Shown: positions 52,303 through 63,020 of the stretch, in pieces | Position numbering within the stretch: position 1 is the stretch's first letter | Layout of the letters: each line of letters opens with the position of its first letter | DNA from: Thamnidium elegans | Lineage: Eukaryota > Mucoromycota > Mucoromycetes > Mucorales > Mucoraceae | Length of the DNA stretch: 64,000 bases | Assembly: GCA_025201345.1 (NCBI GenBank) | Contig: JAIXMG010000020.1 | Span: 62,001-126,000 of the forward strand | Direction: 5' to 3' | Position numbers and translations under genes: made by a program | The notes under the pieces: generated by a model | Seen by the model: only the letters and a program-made list of their open reading frames with translations | The model's database searches: none | Told to the model about the DNA's origin: nothing

Positions 52303-53898
52303 ATGCAAAAATCTAAATCTGAGCCTAGTAATCGATTAGGTAGCGCATTGACAATTATAAATGAATCAAAAAGAAGGCAATCAACTGGAGTGATTAAAAG
52401 AGCTTCGTCATGTATAAGTCAGTCATCAAAATTTAGTTCACAGTCGTACAAAGTAATTTTTTAAACTTTTTTTTTTTAAAAAAAAAATTGATTTATACTA
52501 ATTTGTATATAACATATTAGAATATATGGAGATCGCCTGGATGCTATGAAATTCCCAATATATTGGGTCATGCTTATTTGAAGCCTGATCCACCGGTCGC
52601 ATTTGATCTTCGTCCGCTTGATCTTTCAAAGCAAATATCAAAAGTACGTGCATAATATATACAAAAAAAACGAATGAAAAAAAAAAACTAAAAAAAAATT
52701 AATTATAGAAACCATGGTATCCTCCTAATCCTTATTATAATGTTCCCCCCTTGCCACCCTTGGCTCGGTCAGAAAACAAATTTGAAGCAAAGATTAAAAA
52801 GATGCTTCCAAAAGTGTCTACTCGTTCTTCAGATCCTCGGGCAAGATATGCACAGTTTAAAGAAATAGGCACAGGGTAAATAAATAAATAAACTCTTTGT
52901 TATTATAGCCATTTCTTTTTATATATGTATATACTCTCTCTCTCTTTCTTTTGACTCATACATATATCTTTTTTTTTTTTTTTTTTTTTTTTTTTTGCAT
53001 AGTGTCAATGGAGCAGTCATTCGAGCCAATTATCGTAAAAAACAAGGTCAACAATGCGCTATCAAAAGATGTAGACTGGATCCAGACTTAGAATATCGCT
53101 CAGCCATTTTACGAGAACTACGTATTATGGCGGCCGGTCACTCTAATTTAATCAAATTAAGAGAAATTACATTATGGCGAGACGATATTTGGATCAGTAT
53201 GGATTTAATGCGTTGTTCAGTATTTGCAGTACTCTGTCAACGTGGTATTCCCGAAGCACATACTATCTTTATCACACGAGAAACCTTAAAGGGCCTTATT
53301 TATTTACACGGCAAAGGCTATTTACACAGAGACATCAAATGTGAAAACTTGTTGTTGGGTTGGCACGGTGAAGTTAAATTGGCTGATTTTGGATTATCTG
53401 CAAAGAGTGCGAATAAACATCGAGATAGACTTGGTACTAGTAAATGGTAAGGCACTCCTAAAGAAAAAAAAAAAAAAAAAAAAAAAAAACTCCTAAAAAG
53501 CTAACCCCTCTCTCTTCTCTCCCTTGTTTTGTTATTTTAGGATGGCACCTGAAGTGATTAGAGAAGATTATTATAATGAAAAAATAGACATGTGGTCACT
53601 TGGTGTAGCTGTTATTGAAATGATGGATCGAGTTCCTCCTCATTATTTAATCAAGGATGAATCAGAACTGTTTAGTTTAATTACTTCTGAACCAAGTCCT
53701 ACTTTTACATATAGTTACCCTAGTATGTATATGAGAGGTTTAGTTGCTTGGTTACTAGATGAAGAACCAACTACTAGACCCGTCGCCAAAGATGTATTAT
53801 TAGAAATTGATACTCATATTCAAAAACACTTACTTCCTTGCTCTTCTTCTATTGAACTTGCTCACTTTTTAAACCAAGTATTACCTATAGTTCACTAA
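52303..53898 (+). CDS. STE20/PAK-like protein kinase
   Basis: Five exons (52303-52452, 52521-52643, 52709-52875, 53003-53446, 53541-53898) total 1242 nt and 413 residues. Catalytic landmarks: glycine loop IGTGVNGAV, the lysine in CAIKRC, catalytic loop HRDIKCENLLL, DFGLSAKS and MAPEVI, then DMWSLGVAVIEMMDRVPPH. The DFG-to-APE segment keeps LGTSKWMAPE. The N-terminal 130 residues (YEIPNILGHAYLKP, then PPLPPLARSENKFEAK) lack an obvious CRIB motif. The C-lobe ends in HIQKHLLPCSSSIELAHFL soon after the kinase fold, so no long regulatory tail exists. It belongs to the STE20 group by sequence; substrates and pathway are not visible. The intron before the exon with VNGAVI contains a T28 run (about 52969-52996). 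Confidence 0.88.
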
Positions 53899-54090
53899 TA
53901 TTTTTTTTTCTCTTTCTCTCTCTCTCTCTCCCTTTTTTTTTCTACTTAATATATATATATTTATTCATAACAAACAAACAAAGTATAAAAAAAAAAAAAA
54001 AAAAAAAAAAAAACTTTTATAGACTTATTTAAATATATTTATTTTTTAAAAACTTACTTTTTTTTTTCCTTTTTTCCTTTTATTACTATT

Positions 54091-55829
54091 ATGAGCTGGT
54101 AAACGAAATATATATAAAATAACATTTTTGTGTATTTTTTTCTAAAAATGTTAATAGGAAGGGTGTTAAAAAGTCAATAAGTAGACTACCTCATAACTTA
54201 AAAACTAGAAACGGTGGCGAAGGTACACGCGCGCATATTCTTTTTTCTTCTCTTTATACTTACTTAAAAAAAACAGATGCCGATCGAGATTTAGAATACC
54301 AATGCCTTGAATCTCGGTATAAACAACTTGTCCAACTTTCAAATGACCTTTGTACAGAATCTATGGCATATCGTGATGCTTTATCAAGTAAAGTGTGAAA
54401 AAAAAAAAAGCTTGATAAATTAAAAAAAAAAAGGGATTTTGCATATACTAAAACACGCTGCATTTTCTATGTTAGATATACTTAACGATCAGTTGTTATT
54501 TGCTAATCATTTAACCGAACTTTACGGGTTAATACAGGACCAAACTGTATCGTATGGTAAACAACAAGGGTTGACTGATTATACTACTGCAATGGAATAT
54601 TGTAGAGAAGAAACTATGATTTTACTTGTAAGCTTTTTTTATTTATTTTTTATGTGGTACCTAAATATATTTGTATACAGGATGATTTAGATACTAAAGT
54701 AATTAAACCTGCAAGTAATTATCAAATGATTACAAAATCTATTGATAAAGTAATCACTAAACGACAACACAAGTTAATTGATTTTGATCGCCATAAGAAT
54801 TCATATTTAAAATATTCAGCTATTACTGAACCAAGTCCAAGTGAAGAAAAGAATATGATCAAGATGAAGATTCAATTTGAAACAGCTCAACAAGAATACA
54901 ATTATTATAATGATATGTTAAAGGATGATTTGGTTAAATTTTTAAATTTAACTCAATGCTTTATTGAACCAGTTTTGATTAGTTTTTATAATATTCAGTG
55001 TCGTGTGTTTGCCGGATTTTATGGAAGAGTTCATGAAGTCATTCAACATAATCAAGAGATGGTACCTACTTTACATTTATCAATTGAGGCCGGATATATG
55101 ACGAGAATATCAGATGCGAGTGTTGTGGATCAATTAGATGATGTTATTAGTCATTTAAAAAGAGAATCAAAGTCTTTAGGCGGTAAAGGTTCGTTCTGCA
55201 AGTTTTTTTTTTCTTAATTATATATAATAGTACTTACAATACATGTTTATATATATTAAGGATCATTTCAAACTAGACCAATTTACAGTAAAGATGATAG
55301 TTACTTGTCTAATCAAGCTATTACGCCAAGCTCGAGTTTATCGAACCACAGCGCCCATTCGACCTTGGATAACAAGTTTATCCGAGAGGAACGGATTGGT
55401 AGAGGTACACCACCCCCTTTGAAAAAGAAACCCTCACTTGCTTCTTATTCCATTCAAAGTGAGTATACTCCTCAAGTATTTATAAATAACCAGAGTGCAG
55501 GATATAATGATAGACCTGACCAGTCGGTATTAAAGAAAAAGAGACCACCACCACCACCGCCTCCTTCCAGAGGTACCAAAAAAGAATTTGTAGAGGCTTT
55601 GTATGATTTAGAAGGAAGTTTACAAGGAGACCTTTCCTTCTCGGTTGGTGACCGCATTGAGGTTTTGGAAAAGTCTAATACGAGTGATGATTGGTGGAAA
55701 GGTAGAATTGGAAATCAAGTTGGCATGTTTCCAGGTAAAATAATCCCTTTCTTTTTTTTTCTTGAAAAATATATTAACCCCTTTTTTTTTTTTTTATTGA
55801 CAGCGAATTATGTGCGACAGGGTATGTAA
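54091..55829 (+). CDS. BAR-SH3 protein, Hob1/Rvs167 family
   Basis: Amphiphysin-type protein of endocytic vesicle scission and actin patches. Seven exons (54091-54098, 54158-54222, 54277-54387, 54476-54627, 54681-55188, 55261-55734, 55804-55829) total 1344 nt and 447 residues. The N-terminus MSWKGVKKSISRLPHN is the hallmark amphipathic start of Hob1/Rvs167. The BAR domain (DLEYQCLESRYKQLVQL, then NDQLLFANHLTELYG, FETAQQEYNYYNDML) is followed by a proline-rich stretch (RPPPPPPPSRG) and an SH3 domain: FVEALYDLEGSLQGDLSF, then DDWWKGRIGNQVGMFP ANYV. The ANYV end of SH3 is completed across the last intron. The first exon is only 8 nt (ATGAGCTG). Exon 4 acceptor has a strong branch-like TACTAAAAC. 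Confidence 0.93.
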
Positions 55830-56951
55830 AATAAAAAGTCTTGATTTATAATAAAGATTTTTTTTTTTTCTGGGGAATAAAAAGTAAATGTTAGTAATAG
55901 AATGCTATTCAGTAGAACTGTAAGAAATCTAGTTATACTGTTATTTTTTTTTAAGAAAAGAGAATATGTAGTAGTCTCTGAATTATTTTATTTTTGAGTA
56001 GGAGGCAATCAGTCTTATAATATATTTTTGTTTATATCCAAAAAAAGGTTTTTTTTTCATAAATGGTAGCACATAACTGTCAATAGAACAATGGAAAGTT
56101 AACATTTTTGGTGATACCTACTTTACCAAGGAATTCAATTCCTTTTTCACCAATCGTTGTCTGTACGTGTCAGATTTTTTATTTTCCCCTTATTCTTTTA
56201 AGGATTTTTTTTTTTTTAAAAAAAAACCGTATATAAAACATCCCATTTTTTTTTTCCTGCGTAGAATTATAAGGAGATGGTAGTAATAAGCGCGCTCTTT
56301 TTTTTTTCTTTTTTTTTTAAAGAAGGAATACCTGGTCTGATTTAATCTTGTTATAAAAACATATTCGGTTAAAGTCTATGACGATAGAAAATTCTTTTTT
56401 TTAGATGCCCGGTAATTTAACTTGCCGATTTTTTTTATTAGAAATAAAAATGAAGCTAAAAAAGAGAAAGGGAAAGGGGGGGAGGGAACCCTCTCTTTTC
56501 GTCATTTATTATCTGGGAGTGGAATTAGATGCCGTGGTTCGTAATAAAAAAGGGTTTTAATTGATTGGTTTCAAGTTAAAAATATGGATCAGTTTGAAAT
56601 GGCACTCAATTTTCAAAAAAAAAAAAAAAAAAAAGTTTTCTTTTATAGCTCTTTTCTCTCTCTTTTAATGATTAGTCTGTTGGTTCAATTGGGTAGAAAT
56701 AAGTGGAGTACTGGTCTTTTGAGTAGTCATATAAGCAAATGCATTAAATGTCGCACTGAAATTCCAGTGAAACTAAACGTTGTTTTTTTTAATTAAGATA
56801 TAGATGTATTTATCAAAGGCGAATTATACTCTAAACCTACTGCCGTTTTTTTGTATGTATAAAAACTACTGACTTTTTAATATATATATACATTGTGTCA
56901 CTTGCCTCTTAAGTCAAGATCGATTTATTGGATTGGTGTTTAAGATGTCAC

Positions 56952-56982
<31 letters not shown>

Positions 56983-57083
56983 TTTTTATTAAAGTATATT
57001 TTTTTCTCTCTTTTTATTTTTTCATTTTTATTTTTTTCTTTACAATTATTTCCTTTTTTTTTTATTATTCGAAAATCAATAAT
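55830..57083. other. Intergenic region, 1.25 kb
   Basis: Between the BAR-SH3 gene and the methyltransferase gene on +. Contains a pyrimidine-rich leader with long T runs near 56940-57090 and short accidental frames. No gene or RNA is supported. Confidence 0.5.
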
Positions 57084-58396
57084 ATGGGGAATCAAGCTAG
57101 TAAAGTACTAGCTACAAGCAATAAAAAAAAAACGCACTCCAAAACGAAACAACAACGACGCAGTTCATCATTTATTGTATCGCAAGGAAATTACGACTGG
57201 TTAGACCAAGACCCTCATAATAACGAGAATATGGCATTAGATGCAGCTGTTTCAGCGGCTGTTGCATTACAACAACAAAAGAAACAAAACACATCATTAT
57301 CTCAATCAGTACCTGCTTCTGCTACACCCGTTATGAATAATACCAGAAGGAAATCGATTTCAGAATTCTTTGCAAGAAGAAAACAAAGTTTAGTTTCATT
57401 ACATCCTACTATTGTTGAAGAAGATATGAAAGAATTTGATAGACTTCAAAGACAAGTAAATATATTAAAGAGACATTTTAATATATTTATGAGCTAATAT
57501 GTTTTTTTTTAGCATTACTTGTTAAAGAGTACAAGAAAGGGTAATACGTGGGCACCGATTGAGTCCCCTAAAATCATTGTTGAGGCAGGTACCGGCAATG
57601 GTATTTGGGCACTTGAAATGGCGAACCAATATACAGAATCTCAGGTGCTTGGGATTGATTTAAAACCACCAGTTTTTCAACATGGAAATCCAACCAATTT
57701 GCGATATAATCAAACTAATTTAAATGAATCCTGGCCAATGAATGATAATTCAGTTGATTTGTATGTAGCTTATTTAAAACTTCCAATACACATATACTAA
57801 CAGAAAAAATTAACAATATATAGTATCTTTCAACGTAATATGTATTTACATATTCAAAAAGATCAATGGCCAAAGATTTTAGAAGAAATGTTTAGGGTTT
57901 TAAAACCGGGTGGATATATCGAACTGATAGAGTCCGATTTATGGCATCATAATCCTGGACCTGTGCAACAAGCGTTTCAACAGTTCTTTAAAGATCAGTG
58001 CAAATTACTTGATTTGGATTTGGAGATTTCGAGTTCCTTGACTGGAACAATTGAAGAAAAAGGGTTTTTGGACGTTGAGAAAAGAATTCTGGATATACCA
58101 ATTGGTGAGTGGCCAACTGAACCAGGTAAAATCACTATTTTTTTTAAAGAACATACATAAAAAAAAAAAAAACTAACATCGTCTATATAGAATTAAAACA
58201 ATATGGCTTTATAAATAAAGAAATTCAAAAAGCTTTATTAAAAAATAAAAAAGGTACCTATGTACCTAAATGGGGTATCTCTCCTGCTGATTATGATTTA
58301 GCTGTATCTGAGGTACTGGAAGAATATGAAGAATTCAAGAGTTTTTCAAGGTTTAATTGTTGGATTGCAAGAAAACCAACAAATGAAACATTATAG
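57084..58396 (+). CDS. Class I SAM-dependent methyltransferase with N-myristoylation signal
   Basis: Four exons (57084-57455, 57513-57760, 57824-58125, 58191-58396) total 1128 nt and 375 residues. The first residues, MGNQASKVLATS, match the N-myristoyltransferase consensus MGxxxS with a following Lys. A disordered stretch with basic runs follows. The methyltransferase fold begins about residue 125: motif I IIVEAGTGNGIWALEMA, motif II QVLGIDLKPP, then ESWPMNDNSVDFIFQR, and the post-I signature MFRVLKPGGYIELIESD. The C-terminus (NKEIQKALLKNKKGT, FNCWIARKPTNETL) completes the domain. This type of fungal protein is generally of unknown substrate. Myristoylation suggests membrane association (inference). 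Junctions QRQ|HYLLKS and VD|FIFQRN were checked in frame. Confidence 0.85.
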
Positions 58397-58490
58397 ACTT
58401 ATCATTTTTAAAACATTGTATATTTTTTCTTACACACAACCCATACACACACACATATATAGACTTAACTTATTACTTAATATCATTCAC

Positions 58491-58521
<31 letters not shown>

Positions 58522-58635
58522 AATATATATTCAACATCCCTTAAGGTCTTCCTACCATAAATCGTTTTGATCCTCTACTATTAACATATGTTACCTTTTT
58601 TTATGTAAAATAAATGGGTGGGAATAATTCTTTAT

Positions 58636-59605
58636 TTACCTCTTTTTAACACGTTCATTATAGTCAGGCGATCCATATTCTACAGAATATCCCTTCTTTT
58701 TAGACTCATCCATAGTTAAATCCATCTTTTTTAAATTGGAATTGGCGCGAATATCAAGTCTCAATTGATCGATTTTGGATTGATATTGATCGCGTGCTTG
58801 ACCGTTTAATTGAACCGTTTCTTGTAAACTAGCGATTTTGGCGTCCATACTACCTAATAAACGACTGGTACTAACTGACCAAGAAGCTAATGCGGTAATA
58901 GTCTCGTCTAGTTGTTGAGGTCTTAAGTCTCTACCCATACTAAACATAACTTGTAATTGACGTTGGCGTTGGTCAAGCTTCCCCGTAAATATGCCTTGAT
59001 AAAATGCTTCGATAATTAAATCTTCAAGCTCTCTTACGGTGGGTATATTCAAGTAGGTTTGTAATAAGTCGTATGAAAGTGTCTATATGTTGAAAGGTTT
59101 AAGGAAAAAATATATAGGTAAATGAACATCTTTTATACCTGGCTTGTTTCTGAAAGAGTAGCGATAGATAAATGCTTAAGTTTTTTGATTTGATTTTCGG
59201 TTAAAGTAGGAAACTGAGCAATATTATCTAATTCGATAATAATAATAAAAAGAAAAGGTTGGTGGATAATAAGAGAAAAATTTCTTTGCCATGTCTAACC
59301 TTGATAATCTTTAAATGTTCCATACATGAATAACTCTAACAATGAATAATAAGGTGCAACTTCAGGTAATGTAGAAGCCTATGTTACAATATAAATAACA
59401 ATAATAATACGACTCTTTCTTTATATACGTGTCTTACTTGAACTACATTGGGAGCTTCATATAACTCTGTAAATACGTAAATTCCATGTGCATTTAAAGC
59501 ATCCATAATAAGTTTTGAATTAGCTACACCTTTTACCGACTTTGATAATAAAAGAAAAGGTTGAAGTTTTTGACTGGTAGATAAACTAAGATTGGTTTCA
59601 TTCAT
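58636..59605 (-). CDS. COP9 signalosome subunit 7 (CSN7)
   Basis: PCI-domain subunit of the COP9 signalosome, which removes NEDD8 from cullins. Multiple exons from ATG 59605 (MNETNLSLSTSQKLQPF) to TAA at 58638-58636. Characteristic order: FLLLSKSVKGVANSKLI, then HGIYVFTELYEAPNVVQ, the TFKDYQ helix region, LTENQIKKLKHLSIATLSE, and the winged-helix part TVRELEDLIIEAFYQGIF with GKLDQRQRQLQVMFSMGRDL. This block order matches animal and plant CSN7 rather than proteasome Rpn or eIF3 PCI subunits. The C-terminal helix (AQETVQLNGQARDQYQSK) and a basic end (ERVKKR) follow. Convergent with the methyltransferase gene. Confidence 0.9.
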
Positions 59606-60079
59606 TTGAATTGCTTAAAGAAAAACGTTAAAAAAGAAATAGTTTTTTCTTAGACTGGTATTTTAATGTGTCCTGGATAATTATATATCCAGTACTAACA
59701 ATAAAGGAGAGTACCAGACTATAACTTATGTCTAGATAAGTAAACCATATCCTTCAACAATGTCCTAAGTGTTATGTTGCCCTACATCATTCTTTATAAC
59801 GTTGAGACAAGATCTCAGTATACTACTTAGACACAGTACATTGTCGACGCCCTTGAAACTTATTAATACAGGCCGTTGAGCTATTACGATTTCATTAACG
59901 GATATGATTGCGTACAAGCCCACCAAATGGCAGCATATTTATATGGACTACCTTAATTTTACTTAATAATATGCAGATACCTTAATTCTTGTTCTGGGAT
60001 GTTAAAGGCCTTGGTATATTTAGTTTAACCTTCCTTTACAAACTGTAAAACATTCCATAGTTAGATAACTGATTCTAAT
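59606..60079. other. Intergenic region
   Basis: Upstream of CSN7, so probably holds its promoter. Base composition becomes less A/T-homopolymeric than elsewhere, as in the accessory block that follows. No coding sequence is seen. Confidence 0.45.
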
Positions 60080-60276
60080 GACAGATCAATCAGGGCCTCT
60101 CAATCAGGTACACAGAAAATATAGTAACTATCCAGCTCTATACCAGTTTACAGGTATGAAGAACAGCATACTAATTAAGTTTCGCGGAATACCTGTTTTC
60201 ACATCAGTTTATTCAACGTGAGTAGTTTCTTTTTATTTTTTCCACTGTTCTTTTTATTTTACAAACAACTCCCCAG

Positions 60277-60400
60277 TACATGTCTTTTAGTATATGAAGC
60301 TCCTCTGTACGCGTCTTTTGGTATAAGCATACCCTATATATAAATACGTGTCTTTCGGTTTACGTAGCTCTACTATACGTGTTTTTGGTATAAGCCCTTT
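60277..60400 (+). repeat. Degenerate short tandem repeat
   Basis: Four imperfect copies of a unit beginning TACRYGTCTTTT (starting about 60277, 60308, 60345 and 60376; spacing 31, 37, 31) followed by GTATA and an AAGC or TAGCTC element. It falls in a putative intron of copy A and is not a standard microsatellite. Confidence 0.55.
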
Positions 60401-61035
60401 CTTATTACTCTGAAGCAGCTTGTAACTGATGATATAGTCCACTCTATTGATACCGAATTATTTCTTTATGGCCGAAGGTCGATTTATCTATGATCGATTT
60501 ATTTCTCGTTTGGTTGAACACTTTTGATATGGAACCTTGATAAATTTGATTAATAAATTGGAAAAAGTAAGTGATAAAATACACACACACACACACACAC
60601 ATGTATATATATATATATATACTTATAAATATGTATAATAATCTACCCAAAAAGTGCTGCAAGTATTCTGGTCTTGACTACATCACCACATATCCTATTT
60701 TCTTCTTTTACAAGTAGTACAAGCTCTCGTTATAATAGTAGCTTCAAAGCTAATCGTGAAAGACGTTCTATAAGTGAATCTCTAGTTAGTTATTAAGTAG
60801 CGTCTCCTAGGAAGATCCAATCGAAATTTTTATCAAGCTAAATACCAAAAAATTAACTACACAAATATTCTCGATTAATAAAAAAAAAAAAAAAAAGCGG
60901 AACAATTAAGACGTTGCAAATGTTCTTGTGCTGAAGAGTAGGGAAATACCAATACTTCTGAACCTTCACTTGCTATTCCCACTCTCAGTAACTAGAAACA
61001 TAGTAGCTGGCAAGACAGCTTCTACCCTGAAGGTA

Positions 61036-61068
<33 letters not shown>

Positions 61069-61211
61069 CTATTTAAATGAATTAAATAACATACTATTTT
61101 TTTTTAAAAAAAAAATAGAATTAGTTATAATTGATAAACATGCTAAAAGTGATTGGTCCAATGTTTCCACTAGTAGTAATGCTACCTCTCGCCGTTCCGG
61201 ATTTTCTCATT

Positions 61212-61285
61212 CTCCTTTAGTTGCACTAGGATACGTTCTTACAGAACAAAAATGTTCTCTATTCGAATGACAATACGAGGAAGAT
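61212..61285 (+). repeat. 74-bp inverted repeat, left arm
   Basis: Pairs with 61557-61630 in reverse complement with a single mismatch (61220 G against 61622 T). Translates as LVALGYVLTEQKCSLFE then a TGA and QYEED in copy A. The loop between the arms is 271 bp. Confidence 0.97.
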
Positions 61286-61463
61286 CCAGCTGTATTATTA
61301 TTATATGAAATTTCTAAGGAAGTCCCGTATCATTATATTCCAGATCGTGAATTCACTGTTGAAAGGTTGATGGACGTTACTAAAGTAACTCAAAAGCAAC
61401 TCAAAAGATTTTCTGAAGCAAAAAACGACCATGAATTAAGCCTGAAAAGAGTTCGAAGTTTAA

Positions 61464-62043
61464 CTAGTGCAGGTTTTTTATGTACGGAGACATGTTTACA
61501 TAAGTACCAGTATCAATATTCTGACGACTCTGATATGACCATTCCAACGCCATTGAATCTTCCTCGTATTGTCATTCGAATAGAGAACATTTTTGTTCTG
61601 TAAGAACGTATCCTAGTGCAATTAAAGGAGGAAGAGACTCAGAATTATTTATGCCGTTATTTTTATTGCTGCTGTTGCTGGTATTCTTGATGTTACTGTC
61701 ATTACTATCGTGATCACGAAGATAATCTGCGATGGTCACAATTAAATGTTCCTTCGCTCAGAAGTCGCTAGGCAGTATTTTTTAAATACGACGCTTTAGG
61801 ACTATTAGAAAACAAATTACGAAGTCCCACTCGTGTGCTCTTAATACAAATTATGAGGACAAGCGGCTCCATGTTGTATTTGTCGTACATATGATTGCAG
61901 TATTTGTTAAGATTATGAATATACGCCTTATCAACGATATTTTGGATGCCAATGAGAACAGATACTAACGATTTGGAAATGGTGGTAGTGGGGATAAGCA
62001 GAACATCTACCCGTTTTCCATCGAGTCATTTGCCATCTTGTGC
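61464..62043 (-). pseudogene. Broken gene, copy B, with PD-(D/E)XK-nuclease-like region
   Basis: Read on minus from 62043: GKRVDVLLIPTTTIS, then VLIGIQNIVDKAYIHNLNKY, MYDKYNMEPLVLIICIKS and LFSNSPKASYLKNTA. This D-x(n)-[E]-x-Q order followed by Y-x(n)-PLVLxIC resembles the PD-(D/E)XK nuclease-like proteins associated with mobile elements and fungal multigene families; the position expected to be Glu reads Gly. Frame breaks: TGA at 62028-62026, TAG at 61770-61768 and TGA at 61716-61714, then a frame change into an Asn/Ser-rich linker and the arm shared with copy A (LIALGYVLTEQKCSLFE, again followed by TGA). Together these mark a pseudogene. Family assignment is an inference from motif order only. 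Confidence 0.5.
61557..61630 (-). repeat. 74-bp inverted repeat, right arm
   Basis: Reverse complement of 61212-61285 with one mismatch. On the minus strand it encodes the same peptide as the left arm, including the same in-frame TGA, but in a different flanking context (NNSESLPPLIALGYV). Confidence 0.97.
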
Positions 62044-62069
62044 TACGTAATTATTGAATGCATGGTTTC

Positions 62070-62104
<35 letters not shown>

Positions 62105-62393
62105 AAATTATCTACATAGCTCTTGTATATTAGTGCCTTTTAGTTAAAAAGTATAACTAAAATAAAATATAATAGATATAGGCATCAAGTGTATAGTATG
62201 AAGTAAGGGGGAAGAAAATCTATAAATGTATATGTATTAGATATTATAAAATTAGGCATAGCAAACTTTATTTAAAATAAGAATAAATAGAAAATAGAGG
62301 TATTGTTTGTCTCGGGTGATACAAACCTAACAATAGCGTTCTCTTTTTTTTTTGAAAAAAAAAAAGGTATTTTAAGTAATGCATAAACGTTGT
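62044..62393. other. Intergenic region
   Basis: Contains an A31-type run near 62070-62100 and short A/T-rich sequence after copy B. No gene is seen. Confidence 0.5.
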
Positions 62394-63020
62394 CTACTTG
62401 TGGCTACAAAATAATCTTCTTACAGAATATTTATGATGATTATGAGTACATTCTGAGCTACTATGAGCTGCTCTCTGTTGCACACCCATCATTATAGAAA
62501 ATTCTTGAAAGTTGACTACACCATCCTTATCCAAGTCTACTTCTTCAATAAGTTGTTGTGCCTCTTGTAAAGTTAATTTATCACCTAGTTTCTCCATCAT
62601 GGCTTGTAATTCAGTAACGTTAATGGTCCCATCCCCATCTTTATCGAATGCATCGAATGCTTCTTGTAATTCTTGTTGTTTTGAAGTGGAGCGATAAGGG
62701 TCGGATAAGGTAGGTCTCATGAGTCTAGCGAAATCCTCGAAATCTAAACTTCCATCGGCCTTTTGAGCACAAGCATCTTTAAGCTAAAAGAAACATAAGA
62801 AATTAACGGATAAGTATTTAAACGGGGGACCTGTTGGGGATTTTACCATGGAAGGAATCGCAGAGCTGTTCACTCCAGTAGAAAGCAACATATCTTCTAA
62901 TTCCAAGTGAGAGATTTTTCCATCTTTATCTTTATCAAAACTAGCGAATAAGTCAGATAGATCACCTTTCTTTTTACTGCTAAGAAAATGACTGCCGAAA
63001 CTAAGTCGCTTAGAAGACAT
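62394..63020 (-). CDS. Calmodulin-like four-EF-hand protein
   Basis: Two exons (63020-62847 and 62783-62394) total 564 nt and 187 residues. The N-terminus MSSKRLSFGSHFLSSKKK is a basic extension beyond calmodulin. EF-hand 1 loop is DKDKDGKISHLE. EF-hand 2 is degenerate (QKADGSLDFEDF). EF-hand 3 is DKDGDGTINVTE and EF-hand 4 is DLDKDGVVNFQE, both good calcium loops with the usual D-x-D-x-D-G spacing and hydrophobic flanks. The two lobes are joined by DPYRSTSKQQELQEAF. After the last hand a short tail is Cys/His/Arg-rich (SSECTHNHHKYSVRR, then LFCSHK), not seen in calmodulin. Calcium sensor or light-chain role is inferred; partner unknown. Confidence 0.88.

Larger units (their letters stand above)
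60080..61463 (+). pseudogene. Broken multi-exon gene, copy A of a lineage-specific family
   Basis: Several coding-like stretches in + orientation separated by introns and interrupted by stops. 60080-60219 reads MTDQSGPLNQVHRKYS then ALYQFTGMKNSILIKF and ends at a good donor (GTGAGT). 60468-60566 reads FIYDRFISRLVEHF, a TGA (60525-60527), then YGTLINLINKLEK before GTAAGT. 60896-61027 reads LRRCKCSCAEE with TAG at 60939-60941 and 60993-60995, joined in phase to 61119-61285, which carries KSDWSNVSTSSN and LVALGYVLTEQKCSLFE, a TGA (61268-61270) and QYEEDPAVLLLYEIS. Those last two exons share one frame across all three stops, the signature of an inactivated gene. I do not recognise the family. The 3' end overlaps copy B on the opposite strand. 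Confidence 0.5.

Noticed and set aside
60480..61770. RIP-like C-to-T mutation as cause of the stops in copies A and B
   Set aside because: Every stop codon is one C-to-T change from CAA, CAG or CGA, so this match is automatic and carries no evidence without intact copies to compare.
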